Part shown: positions 43,551-52,294 of the stretch, one piece after another
Position numbering within the stretch: the stretch's first letter is position 1
Layout: every line of letters starts with the position of its first letter
From: Sphingomonas yabuuchiae
GTDB taxonomy: Bacteria > Pseudomonadota > Alphaproteobacteria > Sphingomonadales > Sphingomonadaceae
NCBI RefSeq assembly: GCF_014199595.1
Contig: NZ_JACHNX010000014.1
Span: forward strand, 1 to 64,000
DNA length: 64,000 nucleotides
Reading direction: 5' to 3'
Notes under the pieces: generated by a model
Database searches by the model: none
The model's input: only the letters and a program-made list of their open reading frames with translations
Told to the model about the DNA's origin: nothing
Position numbers and translations under genes: made by a program

Positions 43551-45266
43551 ATGACGGCCCGCCCCGCGACAGTCCCTGCCATGCCCACCTTGGAAGAGCT
43601 GCAACACTGGACCTGGGTGATGGGCCGGGCGCAGCAGATGATGATGGAGGCCGCGCTGTCGCCCCCGCCGGAGGGCATGCCGGTGGTGCCGGGCTTCAAC
43701 GACCCCGCCACGATGGGCCGGGTCCGCGACTTCTGGTCCGATTCGATGAAGCTGTGGCAGCGATTCGTCGACCCCGCCGCCGAGCCCAGCGTCGCGCCCA
43801 AGCCTGACCGCCGCTTCAAGGCCGAGCAGTGGCAGTCGCCGCTCTTCGACTGGATCCGGCAGAGCTATCAGGTCATCTCCGACCATATGCTGCGCGGGGT
43901 CGATGCGATCGAGGGCGTCGACCCGAAGCAGAAGGAGCAGATCCGCTTCGCCGCGCAAGGCTTTATCGACGCGATGAGCCCGACGAACTTCCCCGCGACC
44001 AACCCGGAAGTGCTCGACAAGATCGTCGAGACGCGCGGCGAGAATCTGCTCAAGGGCCTTCAGAACATGCTCGCCGACATGGGCCGCGGGCAGCTGACGC
44101 ACAGCGATTCGCGCGCCTTCGAGGTCGGGCGCAACCTGGCCGCGACGCCGGGCAAGGTGGTGAAGCGCACCGACCTGTACGAACTGATCCACTATACCCC
44201 GACCACCGAACAGGTGGCGGCGGTGCCGATCCTGATCTTTCCGCCCTGGATCAACCGCTTCTACATCCTCGACCTGGCGCCCGAGAAAAGCCTGATCAAA
44301 TGGCTGGTCGACCAGGGGTTCAGCGTCTTCATGGTGTCGTGGAAGTCCGCCGACGCCACGATGAAGGACGTGATCTGGGACGATTACGTCACCGCGCAGG
44401 TCGATGCGATCGATACGGTGCGCGAGCTGCTGTCGGTCGAGGCGGTGCACAGCGTGGGCTATTGCGTGGCGGGCACGACGCTGGCCGCGACCCTGGCCTG
44501 GCTCTCCGCGAAGGGCGAGGCGGCGAAGGTCGCCAGCGCCACCTTCTTTACCGCGCAGGTCGATTTCTCGAAGGCGGGCGAGCTGCTCCACTTCGTCGAT
44601 GACGAGCAGTTGAAGCTGATCTCGACCCTGTCGCCCGAGGGGTATCTGGACGGGCGCTATCTGGCGATGACGTTCAACCTGCTGCGCGGGCGCGACCTGA
44701 TCTGGAATTACGTCACCAACAACTATCTGCTCGGGCGCGATTACGTGCCGTTCGACCTGCTCCACTGGAATGGCGACGTCACCAACCTGCCCGCCAAATG
44801 GCATCTGAGCTATCTGACCGATCTCTATCGCGACAATCTGCTGGTGAAGCCGGGCGCGATGGCGGTGGCGGGCGTGCCGCTCGACCTGACGAAGGTCGCC
44901 ACCCCCGCCTATGTCCAGGCGGGGCGCGAGGATCATATCGCGCCGGCCGAAAGCGTGTGGAAGATCACCGAGGCGTTCACCGGCCCCTTGCGCTTCGTGC
45001 TGGCGGGATCGGGGCATATCGCGGGCGTGGTCAACCCGCCCGCCTCGGGCAAATATCAATATTGGACCAACGATCAGCCCGCCGCGACGCTGGCCGAATT
45101 CGTCGCGGGCGCGACCGAGACCAAGGGCAGCTGGTGGCCGGACTGGGCCGCCTGGCTCCGCCAGCGCGACTCCGCCACCGTCGCGGTGACGGGCGCGCGG
45201 GTGCCGGGCGAGGGCGCCCTTCCCGCCCTCGACGAAGCGCCCGGACGCTACGTCAGACAGCGTTAG
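43551..45266 (+). CDS. phaC: Class I poly(R)-hydroxyalkanoate synthase
   Basis: PhaC polymerises hydroxyacyl-CoA into PHA at the granule surface. The ATG at 43551 is preferred because it follows GAGAGG; an upstream ATG at 43497 would add 18 residues. The length is 571 residues, as in class I enzymes. The catalytic Cys305 lies in the modified lipase box SVGYCVAGTT. Asp461 in AGREDHIAP and His489 in LAGSGHIAGVVNPP complete the triad. NKFYILDL- and FPPWINRFYIL-type sequence precedes it. The phasin gene follows 85 bases downstream across a repressor-like inverted repeat. phaA, phaB and phaR are not in the window. Confidence 0.95.
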   Translation: MTARPATVPAMPTLEELQHWTWVMGRAQQMMMEAALSPPPEGMPVVPGFNDPATMGRVRDFWSDSMKLWQRFVDPAAEPSVAPKPDRRFKAEQWQSPLFDWIRQSYQVISDHMLRGVDAIEGVDPKQKEQIRFAAQGFIDAMSPTNFPATNPEVLDKIVETRGENLLKGLQNMLADMGRGQLTHSDSRAFEVGRNLAATPGKVVKRTDLYELIHYTPTTEQVAAVPILIFPPWINRFYILDLAPEKSLIKWLVDQGFSVFMVSWKSADATMKDVIWDDYVTAQVDAIDTVRELLSVEAVHSVGYCVAGTTLAATLAWLSAKGEAAKVASATFFTAQVDFSKAGELLHFVDDEQLKLISTLSPEGYLDGRYLAMTFNLLRGRDLIWNYVTNNYLLGRDYVPFDLLHWNGDVTNLPAKWHLSYLTDLYRDNLLVKPGAMAVAGVPLDLTKVATPAYVQAGREDHIAPAESVWKITEAFTGPLRFVLAGSGHIAGVVNPPASGKYQYWTNDQPAATLAEFVAGATETKGSWWPDWAAWLRQRDSATVAVTGARVPGEGALPALDEAPGRYVRQR

Positions 45267-45275
45267 TTTCGGTTT

Positions 45276-45335
45276 TGTTGCACTGCACAATAGACTTGAT
45301 TTGATAGCCCCGAATCGCTATTGTGCAGCGCAACA
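45276..45335 (+). promoter_or_regulatory. Phasin promoter embraced by an 18-bp inverted repeat (PhaR-like operator)
   Basis: TGTTGCACTGCACAATAG (45276-45293) and CTATTGTGCAGCGCAACA (45318-45335) are inverted copies with one mismatch, 24 bases apart. Between and within them lie TTGATT (45296-45301) and TATTGT (45319-45324) with a 17-base spacer, a good sigma-70-type promoter. The right arm covers the -10 box. TGC/GCA-rich palindromes are the known target type of the PHA regulator PhaR, so autoregulated, PHA-induced transcription of the phasin gene is inferred. Confidence 0.65.
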
Positions 45336-45351
45336 AATCGGGAGAGTGCTG

Positions 45352-46257
45352 TTGGACAAGACCAAGCCGACCGTCCCCGCCGCGAAGTCGGCGGCCAAGC
45401 CTCGTCGCAGCGCCAAACCGGCCGCCGCGAAGACGTTGCCCGGTCTTCCCTCCGATCCCCCTTCCGATCCCAAGCCTGCGGTTGCGGCACCCGTCGCCAA
45501 GACGGTCGCGCCCCCCAGCCCCGGCCTGCCGCTGACCTCTCCGGCCAAGGCCGTGGAAAAGAGCGTCGCGCCGGTCGTGGCTACACCCGTTGCCGTTGCC
45601 CCGGCAGCCGCAAAGGTGGCCAAGCCCGCTCCGGCCCCCAAGGCTCCGACCGAGCCGGTAGCCGAGGCTCCAGCGCCCAAGCCGGTCGAGGCACCGGTCG
45701 AAGCGGCCATCCCCGCCGCGCCGACACCGGAACTCGCAGCACCCACCCTTTCTTCCCCGACCGCCGCGGTTTCGGCGGACTCAAAGCCCAAGGACACCAT
45801 CATGGAAGCCACGAGCACCATCGAAAACGCCGCCAAGGACACCGCCGCCAAGACCCAGGCGATGTTCGGCGAAGCCCAGGCCCGCACCCAGGCCGGCATG
45901 GAGAAGAGCGCCAAGCTGTTCGAAGACATGGTCGCCTTCAACAAGGAAAATCTGGAAGCGGTCGTCGAATCGTCGAAGATCGCCGCCAAGGGCGCCGAGA
46001 CGCTGGGTCAGGGCGCGGCCGATTATGCCAAGCGCTCGTTCGAGCAGGTCAGCCAGGTCATGCAGACCCTGTCGCAGGTCAAGTCGCCGACCGAGTTCAT
46101 GAAGCTGCAGTCGGACTTCGCCCGTTCGAGCTTCGACTCGATGGTCGCCGAGACCTCGCGCTCGACCGAGCACATGATGAAGCTGGCCGGCGAGATCGCC
46201 CAGCCGCTCAGCAACCGCCTGGCGGTCGCGGCCGAAAAGATGAAGACCGTCGCGTAA
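45352..46257 (+). CDS. Phasin family protein with long Ala/Pro-rich N-terminus
   Basis: Phasins coat PHA granules and stabilise their surface. A TTG at 45352 behind GGGAGAG (or GTG at 45346) gives about 301 residues. Residues 1-150 are low-complexity Ala/Pro/Lys (KPRRSAKPAAAKTLPGLPSD, APAAAKVAKPAPAPKAPTEP). Residues 151-301 are the helical phasin domain (KTQAMFGEAQARTQAGMEKS, FNKENLEAVVESSKIAAKGA, TLSQVKSPTEFMKLQSDFAR). An internal ATG at 45802 has its own AAGGA and would give a 151-residue phasin of ordinary size. A terminator follows. Linkage to phaC and the upstream operator support the function. Confidence 0.88.
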   Translation: MDKTKPTVPAAKSAAKPRRSAKPAAAKTLPGLPSDPPSDPKPAVAAPVAKTVAPPSPGLPLTSPAKAVEKSVAPVVATPVAVAPAAAKVAKPAPAPKAPTEPVAEAPAPKPVEAPVEAAIPAAPTPELAAPTLSSPTAAVSADSKPKDTIMEATSTIENAAKDTAAKTQAMFGEAQARTQAGMEKSAKLFEDMVAFNKENLEAVVESSKIAAKGAETLGQGAADYAKRSFEQVSQVMQTLSQVKSPTEFMKLQSDFARSSFDSMVAETSRSTEHMMKLAGEIAQPLSNRLAVAAEKMKTVA

Positions 46258-46288
46258 TTCGCTGACGGTTTCCTTCGCGGGAATGAAG

Positions 46289-46316
46289 GGGCGGTCGCGA
46301 TGCGGCCGCCCTTTTT
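46289..46316 (+). terminator. Rho-independent terminator after the phasin gene
   Basis: GGGCGGTCGC and GCGGCCGCCC form a ten-base stem with loop GAT, followed by TTTTT, about 35 bases past the phasin stop. Confidence 0.88.
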
Positions 46317-46343
46317 CGTGTTGCGTGATGCTCGTCAATGGCA

Positions 46344-46496
46344 GTCTCGGTGAGACACATGCCCTCCCCCATCCCCTCCCGCTGGCGGGAGGGGAGCGGC
46401 CAGATCCGAGGGTTCGAGAATCCGTGAGCTTTATGCTTGGCACGCCCCTCCCGCAGGCGGGAGGGGATGGGGGAGGGTTATGTGTCTCACCGAGAC
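46344..46496. repeat. MITE-like inverted repeat, family B copy 7
   Basis: The 153-base element has near-perfect inverted arms of about 50 bases. It begins GTCTCGGTGAGACACATGCC and ends with the complement of the same box. Each arm also contains the CCCCTCCCG-CGGGAGGGG hairpin and the GGGGGAGGG box. This is the most complete copy of the family in the window and may show its full ends. Confidence 0.75.
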
Positions 46497-46545
46497 CAAC
46501 CCGTCCCCACTGGCATCCCACGCCCGCAACGCCTACATTCCCCCC

Positions 46546-46893
46546 ATGTCGTTCTTCGGCCGCTTCTCCCCCGTCCGCGCGATCCGCGACCTGCGGCTCT
46601 TCCTGTCGCAGCGCCAGCCCTATGAGCTGGTCTTCCTGATGATCGCGGTCGGGATCACCGGCTTCTTCATCTACGCCTTTGCGCGCGACGATTATGTGCC
46701 GGTGCCGTACAAACCCGACATCATCTATGTCGAACAATGGCCCGCCGACCGCACCGATGTGCAGATAAAGGCGCAGCAGAAGATCGACTATGTGAAGAAG
46801 AAGGAGCGGCTGGCCGAGGAAAAGGCCGCGAAGGAACAGCGACAGGCCGAATTCAAAAAGGTCGACGACGCGCTGAGCAAGTGGGGCATCTGA
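46546..46893 (+). CDS. Small single-pass membrane protein
   Basis: This 115-residue protein starts at the ATG at 46546 (MSFFGRFSPVRAIRDLRLFL). One transmembrane helix (YELVFLMIAVGITGFFIYAF) is followed by a periplasmic stretch (IIYVEQWPADRTDVQIKAQQ) and a charged coiled-coil tail (YVKKKERLAEEKAAKEQRQA). The family is conserved in sphingomonads beside ribD; its function is not known. Its 3' end overlaps the presumed GTG of ribD, so it is probably the first gene of the riboflavin transcript. Confidence 0.7.
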   Translation: MSFFGRFSPVRAIRDLRLFLSQRQPYELVFLMIAVGITGFFIYAFARDDYVPVPYKPDIIYVEQWPADRTDVQIKAQQKIDYVKKKERLAEEKAAKEQRQAEFKKVDDALSKWGI

Positions 46894-47849
46894 TCGATCG
46901 GCGCTGGATGGGGGCGGCACTGGCGCTGGCGGATCGCGGCGTCGGGCGGACCGCGCCCAATCCCAATGTCGGGTCCGTGCTGGTCCGCGAAGGTCGCGTG
47001 GTCGGGCGCGGCTGGACGCAGGCAGGCGGCCGCCCCCATGCCGAGGCGATGGCGCTGGCCCAGGCGGGCGAGGCGGCGCGGGGGGCCACCGCCTATGTCA
47101 CGCTGGAGCCCTGCGCGCATGTCTCGACGCGCGGCCCCGCCTGCACCGACCTGCTGATTGCCGCCGGAGTCGCGCGGATCGTCGCGGCGATGGGCGATCC
47201 TGATCCGCGCACCGATGGCCAAGGCTTCGCCCGCGCCCGCGCCGCCGGGATTGCGGTCACGACCGGCGTACGCGAGGCCGAAGCGCGCGCGATGATCGCG
47301 GGTTTCCTGACCCGCCGCGCGCAAGGGCGCCCCTTCGTCACGCTGAAGCTCGCCACCTCGCTCGACGGGAAGATCGCCCGTCCCGATGGCGAAAGCCGCT
47401 GGATCACCGGGCCGGAAGCCCGCGCCCACACCCATCTGGAGCGCAGCCGCCACGAGGCGATCCTCGTTGGGCGCGGCACGCTGGAGGCGGATTCGCCCAG
47501 GCTGGATGTCCGCCTGCCCGGCCTCGAGTCGCACGCCCCACGCCGTATCCTGCTCTCCCGCACTCCGGAAGCGGGCTGGGATACCCTCCCCTCCCCCGCG
47601 GCCATCGCCGATCTGGCGGGCGTGGACCGACTGATGGTCGAAGGGGGGGCGCAGACCGCCTCCGCCTTCCTGGCCGGTGATCTGATCGACCGGCTGCTCC
47701 TCTATCGTGCGCCCATCCTGATCGGTGAGGGGCGCGCGGCGCTGGGCGATATCGGCCTCCCCCGTCTGGCCGAGGCGCATGGCCGCTGGCGGCTGGCCGA
47801 TTCACGGATGCTTGGCAGCGACCGGTTGGAGGTCTACGAGCGCGACTGA
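46881..47849 (+). CDS. ribD: Bifunctional pyrimidine deaminase / reductase RibD
   Basis: RibD performs the second and third steps of riboflavin synthesis. A GTG at 46881, overlapping the upstream gene by 13 bases, gives 322 residues and restores the usual DRRWMGAALALADRG start; an ATG at 46908 would remove it. The deaminase zinc site is PHAEAMAL with LEPCAHVSTRGPACTDLL. The reductase domain begins at FVTLKLATSLDGKIARPDGE and ends LLLYRAPILIGEGRAALGDI, with VEGGAQTASAFL for NADPH. It is followed directly by ribE. Confidence 0.95.
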   Translation: MGHLIDRRWMGAALALADRGVGRTAPNPNVGSVLVREGRVVGRGWTQAGGRPHAEAMALAQAGEAARGATAYVTLEPCAHVSTRGPACTDLLIAAGVARIVAAMGDPDPRTDGQGFARARAAGIAVTTGVREAEARAMIAGFLTRRAQGRPFVTLKLATSLDGKIARPDGESRWITGPEARAHTHLERSRHEAILVGRGTLEADSPRLDVRLPGLESHAPRRILLSRTPEAGWDTLPSPAAIADLAGVDRLMVEGGAQTASAFLAGDLIDRLLLYRAPILIGEGRAALGDIGLPRLAEAHGRWRLADSRMLGSDRLEVYERD

Positions 47850-47850
47850 T

Positions 47851-48453
47851 ATGTTTACCGGGATCGTCACCGACATCGGCTCCGTCACCGCCGTGGAAAC
47901 GCGCGGCGACACGCGAGTCGTCATCGCCACCGCCTATGATACGGCCAGCATCGAGCTGGGCGCATCGATCGCCTGTTCGGGCGTCTGCCTGACCGTGGTC
48001 GAGAAAGGCCCCGACTGGTTCGCCGTCGACGTCTCGGCCGAGACGATCGGGCGCACCGCCGATCAGTGGACGACCGGCCAGCGCCTCAACCTGGAACGCG
48101 CGATGAAGCTGGGCGACGAGCTGGGCGGGCATATCGTCACCGGCCATGTCGACGGTGTCGGCCATGTCGTGTCGGTCGGGCAGGAAGGCGGATCGCACCG
48201 CGTCTTCGTGGCCGTTCCGTCCGACCTCGCCCCCTTCATGGCGACCAAGGGCTCGGTGACGGTCGACGGCGTCTCGCTGACCGTCAACAGCGTCGAGGAC
48301 GGCCCGGATGGCACCGTCTTCGGCCTGAACATCATCCCCCACACCGCCGCCGTCACCACGCTGGGCGGCATCACTGAAGGCCAGCGCGTCAATATCGAGA
48401 TCGACGTGCTCGCCCGGTATCTGCAGCGCATGGAGCATTATCGTGGCCGCTAA
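47851..48453 (+). CDS. ribE: Riboflavin synthase alpha subunit
   Basis: Riboflavin synthase dismutates two lumazines to riboflavin. It has 200 residues in two similar barrels. MFTGIVTDIGSVTAVETRGD is the diagnostic start. SIACSGVCLTVVEKGPDWFAV, GHIVTGHVDGVGHVVSVGQE, SVTVDGVSLTVNSVEDG and FGLNIIPHTAAVTTLG are conserved. The stop overlaps the ribBA start by 11 bases. The order ribD-ribE-ribBA-ribH matches the classical bacterial riboflavin operon. No FMN riboswitch was seen upstream of it. Confidence 0.96.
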   Translation: MFTGIVTDIGSVTAVETRGDTRVVIATAYDTASIELGASIACSGVCLTVVEKGPDWFAVDVSAETIGRTADQWTTGQRLNLERAMKLGDELGGHIVTGHVDGVGHVVSVGQEGGSHRVFVAVPSDLAPFMATKGSVTVDGVSLTVNSVEDGPDGTVFGLNIIPHTAAVTTLGGITEGQRVNIEIDVLARYLQRMEHYRGR

Positions 48454-49594
48454 TCCCGACGCGCTGGCCGGTCTGCGGCGCGGTTTCCTGTCCAGCCCCG
48501 AAGAGATCATCGACGAGGCGCGCAACGGCCGCATGTTCATCCTGGTCGATGACGAAGACCGCGAGAATGAAGGCGATCTGGTCATCCCCGCACAGATGGC
48601 GACGCCGGAGAAGGTGAACTTCATGGCGCGGCACGGGCGCGGGCTGATCTGCCTCGCCATGACGCGCGAGCGGGTCGACACGCTCGGCCTGCCGTTGATG
48701 AGCCCGAAGAACGGGACGCGGCACGAAACCGCCTTCACCATTTCGATCGAGGCGCGCGAGGGCGTGACCACCGGCATTTCCGCCGCCGACCGCGCGCGGA
48801 CCATCGCGGTGGCGATCGACGCGAGCCACGGGCCCGATGCGCTGGTGACGCCGGGCCATGTCTTCCCGCTGGTCGCGCGCGACGGCGGCGTGCTGGTGCG
48901 CGCGGGCCATACCGAGGCGGCGGTGGATGTCGCGCGGCTGGCGGGCCTCAACCCATCGGGCGTGATCTGCGAGATCATGAACGAGGACGGGACGATGGCG
49001 CGGATGGACGACCTGGTGTCGTTCGCGCAGCTCCATAACCTCAAGATCGGCACGATCCGCGACCTGATCGCCTATCGCCGCCGCTACGACCATCTGGTCG
49101 AGTTGCAGTCCGAAGCCACCTTCGAGAGCGAATGGGGCGGCACCTGGACCGCGCGCGCCTATCGCAACAAGGCGACGGGCACCGAGCAGGTCGCGCTGGT
49201 CAAGGGCAAGCTCGACACCGACCAGCCGGTGCTGGTGCGCATGCACGCTCTGTCGCCCTTTGCCGATGTGTTCGGCGAGGCGGGCGCACGTGGCGCCTTG
49301 CTTGCCAAGTCGATGCGGATGATCGCCGAGGAAGGCTCGGGCGTGATCGTCGTCATCAACCGCCCGCGCACCGACGCCTTTACCACCGCCGTTCGCCTGA
49401 AGGCCGGTGAGGAGGTGCAGATCGATATGGAGGAATTGCGCGATTACGGCGTCGGCGCGATGATCCTGGCCGAACTGGGCGTGCAGGACATGGTGCTGCT
49501 GACCAACACCCATCACACGCTGATCGGCCTCGACGGCTATGGCCTGTCGATCGTCGGCGAACGTCGCATCGAAAATTTTGAGGGAGACGCCTGA
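48443..49594 (+). CDS. ribB: 3,4-dihydroxy-2-butanone 4-phosphate synthase with degenerate GTP cyclohydrolase II domain
   Basis: The 383-residue protein has the RibBA layout. Residues 15-215 form an intact DHBP synthase that converts ribulose 5-phosphate: [49 protein letters not shown] and [17 protein letters not shown]. The C-terminal half aligns with GTP cyclohydrolase II, but the zinc-binding C-x10-C-x-C segment (GDxxxSLRCDCG) is replaced by [16 protein letters not shown], without any Cys. The catalytic half is therefore dead, and a true GTP cyclohydrolase II must be encoded elsewhere. Such RibB-X proteins are known in several proteobacteria. The GTG at 48443 is inside ribE, so translation is coupled. 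Confidence 0.92.
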   Translation: MAANPDALAGLRRGFLSSPEEIIDEARNGRMFILVDDEDRENEGDLVIPAQMATPEKVNFMARHGRGLICLAMTRERVDTLGLPLMSPKNGTRHETAFTISIEAREGVTTGISAADRARTIAVAIDASHGPDALVTPGHVFPLVARDGGVLVRAGHTEAAVDVARLAGLNPSGVICEIMNEDGTMARMDDLVSFAQLHNLKIGTIRDLIAYRRRYDHLVELQSEATFESEWGGTWTARAYRNKATGTEQVALVKGKLDTDQPVLVRMHALSPFADVFGEAGARGALLAKSMRMIAEEGSGVIVVINRPRTDAFTTAVRLKAGEEVQIDMEELRDYGVGAMILAELGVQDMVLLTNTHHTLIGLDGYGLSIVGERRIENFEGDA

Positions 49595-50013
49595 TGGCGC
49601 ATGTGTTGATCGTCGAGGCGCGCTTCTACGAGCATCTGAACGACCTGCTGCTGTCGGGCGCACGGGCCGCGATCGAGGAAGCGGGCCACAGCCATGAGAC
49701 GATCACCGTCCCCGGCGCGCTGGAGATCCCCGGTGCGGTGGCGATGGCGGCGGACTCGGGTCGCTACGACGCCTTCGTCGCGATCGGCGTGGTGATCCGC
49801 GGCGAGACCTATCATTTCGAGATCGTGTCGAACGAGAGCGCGCGCGGGCTGATGGCGCTGACCATGGACGGGCTGCCCATCGGCAACGGCATCATCACCA
49901 CCGAGAACGAGGCACAGGCGCTGACCCGCGCCAAGCCCGACGAGAAGAACAAGGGCGGCGAGGCGGCCAAGGCGGCGCTCGCCATGCTGGCGCTGAAGGG
50001 CCGCTTCGGGTGA
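49594..50013 (+). CDS. ribH: 6,7-dimethyl-8-ribityllumazine synthase
   Basis: RibH condenses the RibB product with the RibD product to form lumazine. It has 139 residues. [19 protein letters not shown] starts the fold. [19 protein letters not shown] is the conserved V-P-G-A-x-E-I-P motif. [20 protein letters not shown] carries the catalytic His. [20 protein letters not shown] is the last family block. Its ATG overlaps the ribBA stop. It ends in a four-base GTGA overlap with an acetyltransferase gene, which extends the operon. Confidence 0.96.
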   Translation: MAHVLIVEARFYEHLNDLLLSGARAAIEEAGHSHETITVPGALEIPGAVAMAADSGRYDAFVAIGVVIRGETYHFEIVSNESARGLMALTMDGLPIGNGIITTENEAQALTRAKPDEKNKGGEAAKAALAMLALKGRFG

Positions 50014-50558
50014 CATCGCCCGTCCTCCAGACCGAGCGGCTGACCTTACGTCTCCCCTCGGCGGAGGATTTCGAGGCATGGGCGGCCTTCCATGCCGAGG
50101 AAGACACGATGCGCTTCCTCGGCGGCGTCCAGGCGCGCGGGGCGGCCTGGCGATCGCTCTGCACCATGGTCGGCGCATGGAGCGTGCGCGGCTTCGCGAT
50201 GTTTTCCGTGATCGAGCGCGACACCGGCCGTTGGGTCGGGCGGATCGGCCCCTGGCAGCCCGAGGGCTGGCCGGGGCGCGAGGTCGGCTGGGGCGTCGCG
50301 CGCGAGTTCGCCGGGCGCGGTTATGCCTATGAGGCGGCATGCGCGGCGATGGACTATGCGGTCGATGTGCTCGGCTGGGATCATGTGATCCACACTATCG
50401 ACCCGGAGAATAGGGGCTCGATCAAGCTGGCGCAGCGGCTGGGCGCGGTGAACGAGGGGCCGGTGAGCCTGCCCGCCCCGCTGGAGAATTTCCGCGTCGA
50501 TGCCTGGGGCCAGAGCGCCGACCAGTGGCGGGCCCGGCGAACAGCACGCGCGCAATGA
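50010..50558 (+). CDS. GNAT-family N-acetyltransferase (RimJ/RimL-like)
   Basis: This 182-residue protein uses a GTG that overlaps the ribH stop. [20 protein letters not shown] is the typical start of the RimJ/RimL group. [39 protein letters not shown] (acetyl-CoA loop R/Q-x-x-G-x-A written as REFAGRGYA) and [20 protein letters not shown] follow. The target is unknown; relatives acetylate ribosomal proteins or small amines. The context (end of the riboflavin operon) does not suggest a substrate. Confidence 0.85.
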   Translation: MTSPVLQTERLTLRLPSAEDFEAWAAFHAEEDTMRFLGGVQARGAAWRSLCTMVGAWSVRGFAMFSVIERDTGRWVGRIGPWQPEGWPGREVGWGVAREFAGRGYAYEAACAAMDYAVDVLGWDHVIHTIDPENRGSIKLAQRLGAVNEGPVSLPAPLENFRVDAWGQSADQWRARRTARAQ

Positions 50559-50977
50559 CCGACATGCCGCCCTCCCGTTTTCGCGTCGTCGAGCGGGGTC
50601 GGCGGCTGGAGGTGATCGACACCCAGGCGGGCAGGACGCCACCTACCCGTCAGACTCAGGCACCCCGCCCGGTGGACAGGACCATGCCTCGATTGAAGCT
50701 GCCGAAGAAGCTGCGCTTCGACGGCGGTGGGGCCTGGACGACCGCCGGTTTTTACGACTCAAAGGGGCCGCGCACCCTGACGCTGGACGCCGGTGCGATG
50801 CAGAAGCTGCGTTATGCGGGGGCTGGCCTGGTGGCGCTGATGATCCTGTGGGCGCTGCTCGGCTTCGTGATTCCGATCATGTGGGTCGCGCCGATGCTGT
50901 TGATCAATCCGAAAATGCGCGAGACGGTGCGGGAGCAGATGACACGCTTCATCGACGGATTGGAGAGCGCGGGATAG
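50555..50977 (+). CDS. Small membrane protein
   Basis: This 140-residue protein starts at ATG 50555, overlapping the acetyltransferase stop (ATGA). The N-terminal 90 residues are polar and basic (RFRVVERGRRLEVIDTQAGR, RLKLPKKLRFDGGGAWTTAG). One long hydrophobic stretch (GAGLVALMILWALLGFVIPI, MWVAPMLLI) then makes one or two membrane passes before a charged end (NPKMRETVREQMTRFIDGLE). Not recognised. It is the last gene of the ribosomally coupled series starting at 46546 and is followed by a family A repeat. Confidence 0.6.
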   Translation: MTDMPPSRFRVVERGRRLEVIDTQAGRTPPTRQTQAPRPVDRTMPRLKLPKKLRFDGGGAWTTAGFYDSKGPRTLTLDAGAMQKLRYAGAGLVALMILWALLGFVIPIMWVAPMLLINPKMRETVREQMTRFIDGLESAG

Positions 50978-50985
50978 CGCCCGCA

Positions 50986-51075
50986 CCTCCGTTCACGCTG
51001 AGCGAAGTCGAAGCGCACGTTCCGCCCTTGTCGCAAGGGTTGCCCTTGGCCTTCGACTTCGCTCAGGCTAAACGG
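50986..51075. repeat. Intergenic inverted repeat, family A copy 6
   Basis: The arms CTCCGTTCACGCTGAGCGAA and CCTTCGACTTCGCTCAGGCT face each other, about 40 bases apart, between convergent genes. Confidence 0.8.
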
Positions 51076-51135
51076 GTCGAGGAAGAGCCACTCCGGCGAA
51101 GGGAAAGGGCGGGAGAAGCCCCCCGCCCCCGTCAC

Positions 51136-52230
51136 TCACGCCGCCCGCGCGGCCTCGTCCAGCGTGGGGTAATCGATATACCCCTCCGGCCCCTGGCTGT
51201 ACCAGGTCTTCATATCGCTCTCGTTGAGCGGCGCATCGGTGCGCAGCCGCTCGGGCAGATCGGGGTTGGCCAGGAAGGTCCGGCCGAACGCGATCCCGTC
51301 CGCGACGCCCGAATCGAGCGCGGCCTGCGCCTTTTCGCGGCTGTCATAGTCGCTGTTGAGGATCAGCGGCCCCTGGAACACCTTGCGGATCTGCGGCGAC
51401 AGCTTGGGCACATCGCTCGCACCATAGGTGCCGTCCGGTCCCAGTTCGCGCAGTTCAAGGAAGGCGATTCCCAGATCCGACAGCATCTTCGCGGCGGGCA
51501 CGAAGACCGAGGCGGGATCACTGTCGTCCACACCCTGGCTGTCGCCATTGGGCGAAAGACGGACGCCGACCCGCTCCTTGCCCGCGACCGAAATGACGCG
51601 CTCGGCAATCTCGCGGAGCAGGCGGATGCGATTCTCCGGCGAGCCGCCATAGGCGTCCTCGCGGTGGTTCGCCCCGTCGCGCAGGAATTCGTCGATCAGA
51701 TAGCCGTTGGCGGCATGGATCTGCACCCCGTCGAACCCGGCGGCCAGCGCGTTGCGCGTCGCCAGTTCATAATCGTCGAGCAGACGCGGGATTTCCGAAA
51801 GTTCGAGCGGCCGCGCCGTCTCGAAATCCTGCTTGCCCTCGAAGGTGTGCGCCTGCCCCTCGGTGCGGGTGGCCGAGGACGACACGGGCTGCATCCCCGT
51901 GACCGAGCTGTGCACCTGACGACCCATATGCCAGAGCTGCGCGACGATCCGGCCGCCCGCCTTGTGCACCGCGTCGGTCACCGGCTTCCAAGCCGCCACC
52001 TGCTCGTCGGTCCACAGGCCCGGTGCATAGGGCCAGCCCAGCCCTTCGCGGCTGATGCCGGTGGCTTCGGAGATGATCAGGCCCGCGCTGGCGCGCTGGG
52101 CATAATATTGCGCCATGATCGGCGTCGGCACCGCCTCGCGCGTGGCGCGGGCGCGGGTGAGCGGCGCCATGAGGATACGGTTGGGGGCGTGGATCGCCCC
52201 GAGATCGATGGGGTCGAAGAGCGTTGGCAT
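51136..52230 (-). CDS. NADH:flavin oxidoreductase, Old Yellow Enzyme family
   Basis: This 364-residue FMN enzyme reduces activated alkenes or nitro compounds. LFDPIDLGAIHAPNRILMAP, LTRARATREAVPTPIMAQYY, AQLWHMGRQVHSSVTGMQP (conserved His/Gln region), GFDGVQIHAANGYLIDEFL with H-x-x-N for substrate anions, and GGSPENRIRLLREI are OYE signatures. The C-terminal GVADGIAFGRTFLANPDLPE binds FMN phosphate. The ATG at 52230 begins MPTLFDP. It belongs to the NemA / xenobiotic reductase group. It is divergent from the EamA transporter, with 64 bases between. Confidence 0.92.
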   Translation of the reverse strand: MPTLFDPIDLGAIHAPNRILMAPLTRARATREAVPTPIMAQYYAQRASAGLIISEATGISREGLGWPYAPGLWTDEQVAAWKPVTDAVHKAGGRIVAQLWHMGRQVHSSVTGMQPVSSSATRTEGQAHTFEGKQDFETARPLELSEIPRLLDDYELATRNALAAGFDGVQIHAANGYLIDEFLRDGANHREDAYGGSPENRIRLLREIAERVISVAGKERVGVRLSPNGDSQGVDDSDPASVFVPAAKMLSDLGIAFLELRELGPDGTYGASDVPKLSPQIRKVFQGPLILNSDYDSREKAQAALDSGVADGIAFGRTFLANPDLPERLRTDAPLNESDMKTWYSQGPEGYIDYPTLDEAARAA

Positions 52231-52294
52231 CAAATGCAATCCTTTTGCGGCCTTTCCGGCCTGACGCAACGCAGATAGGGCGTTAAGGGAGCCC

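Noticed and set aside
46258-46545. FMN riboswitch ahead of the riboflavin genes
   Set aside because: The gap contains a terminator and a repeat element; the conserved RFN-element core was not seen.
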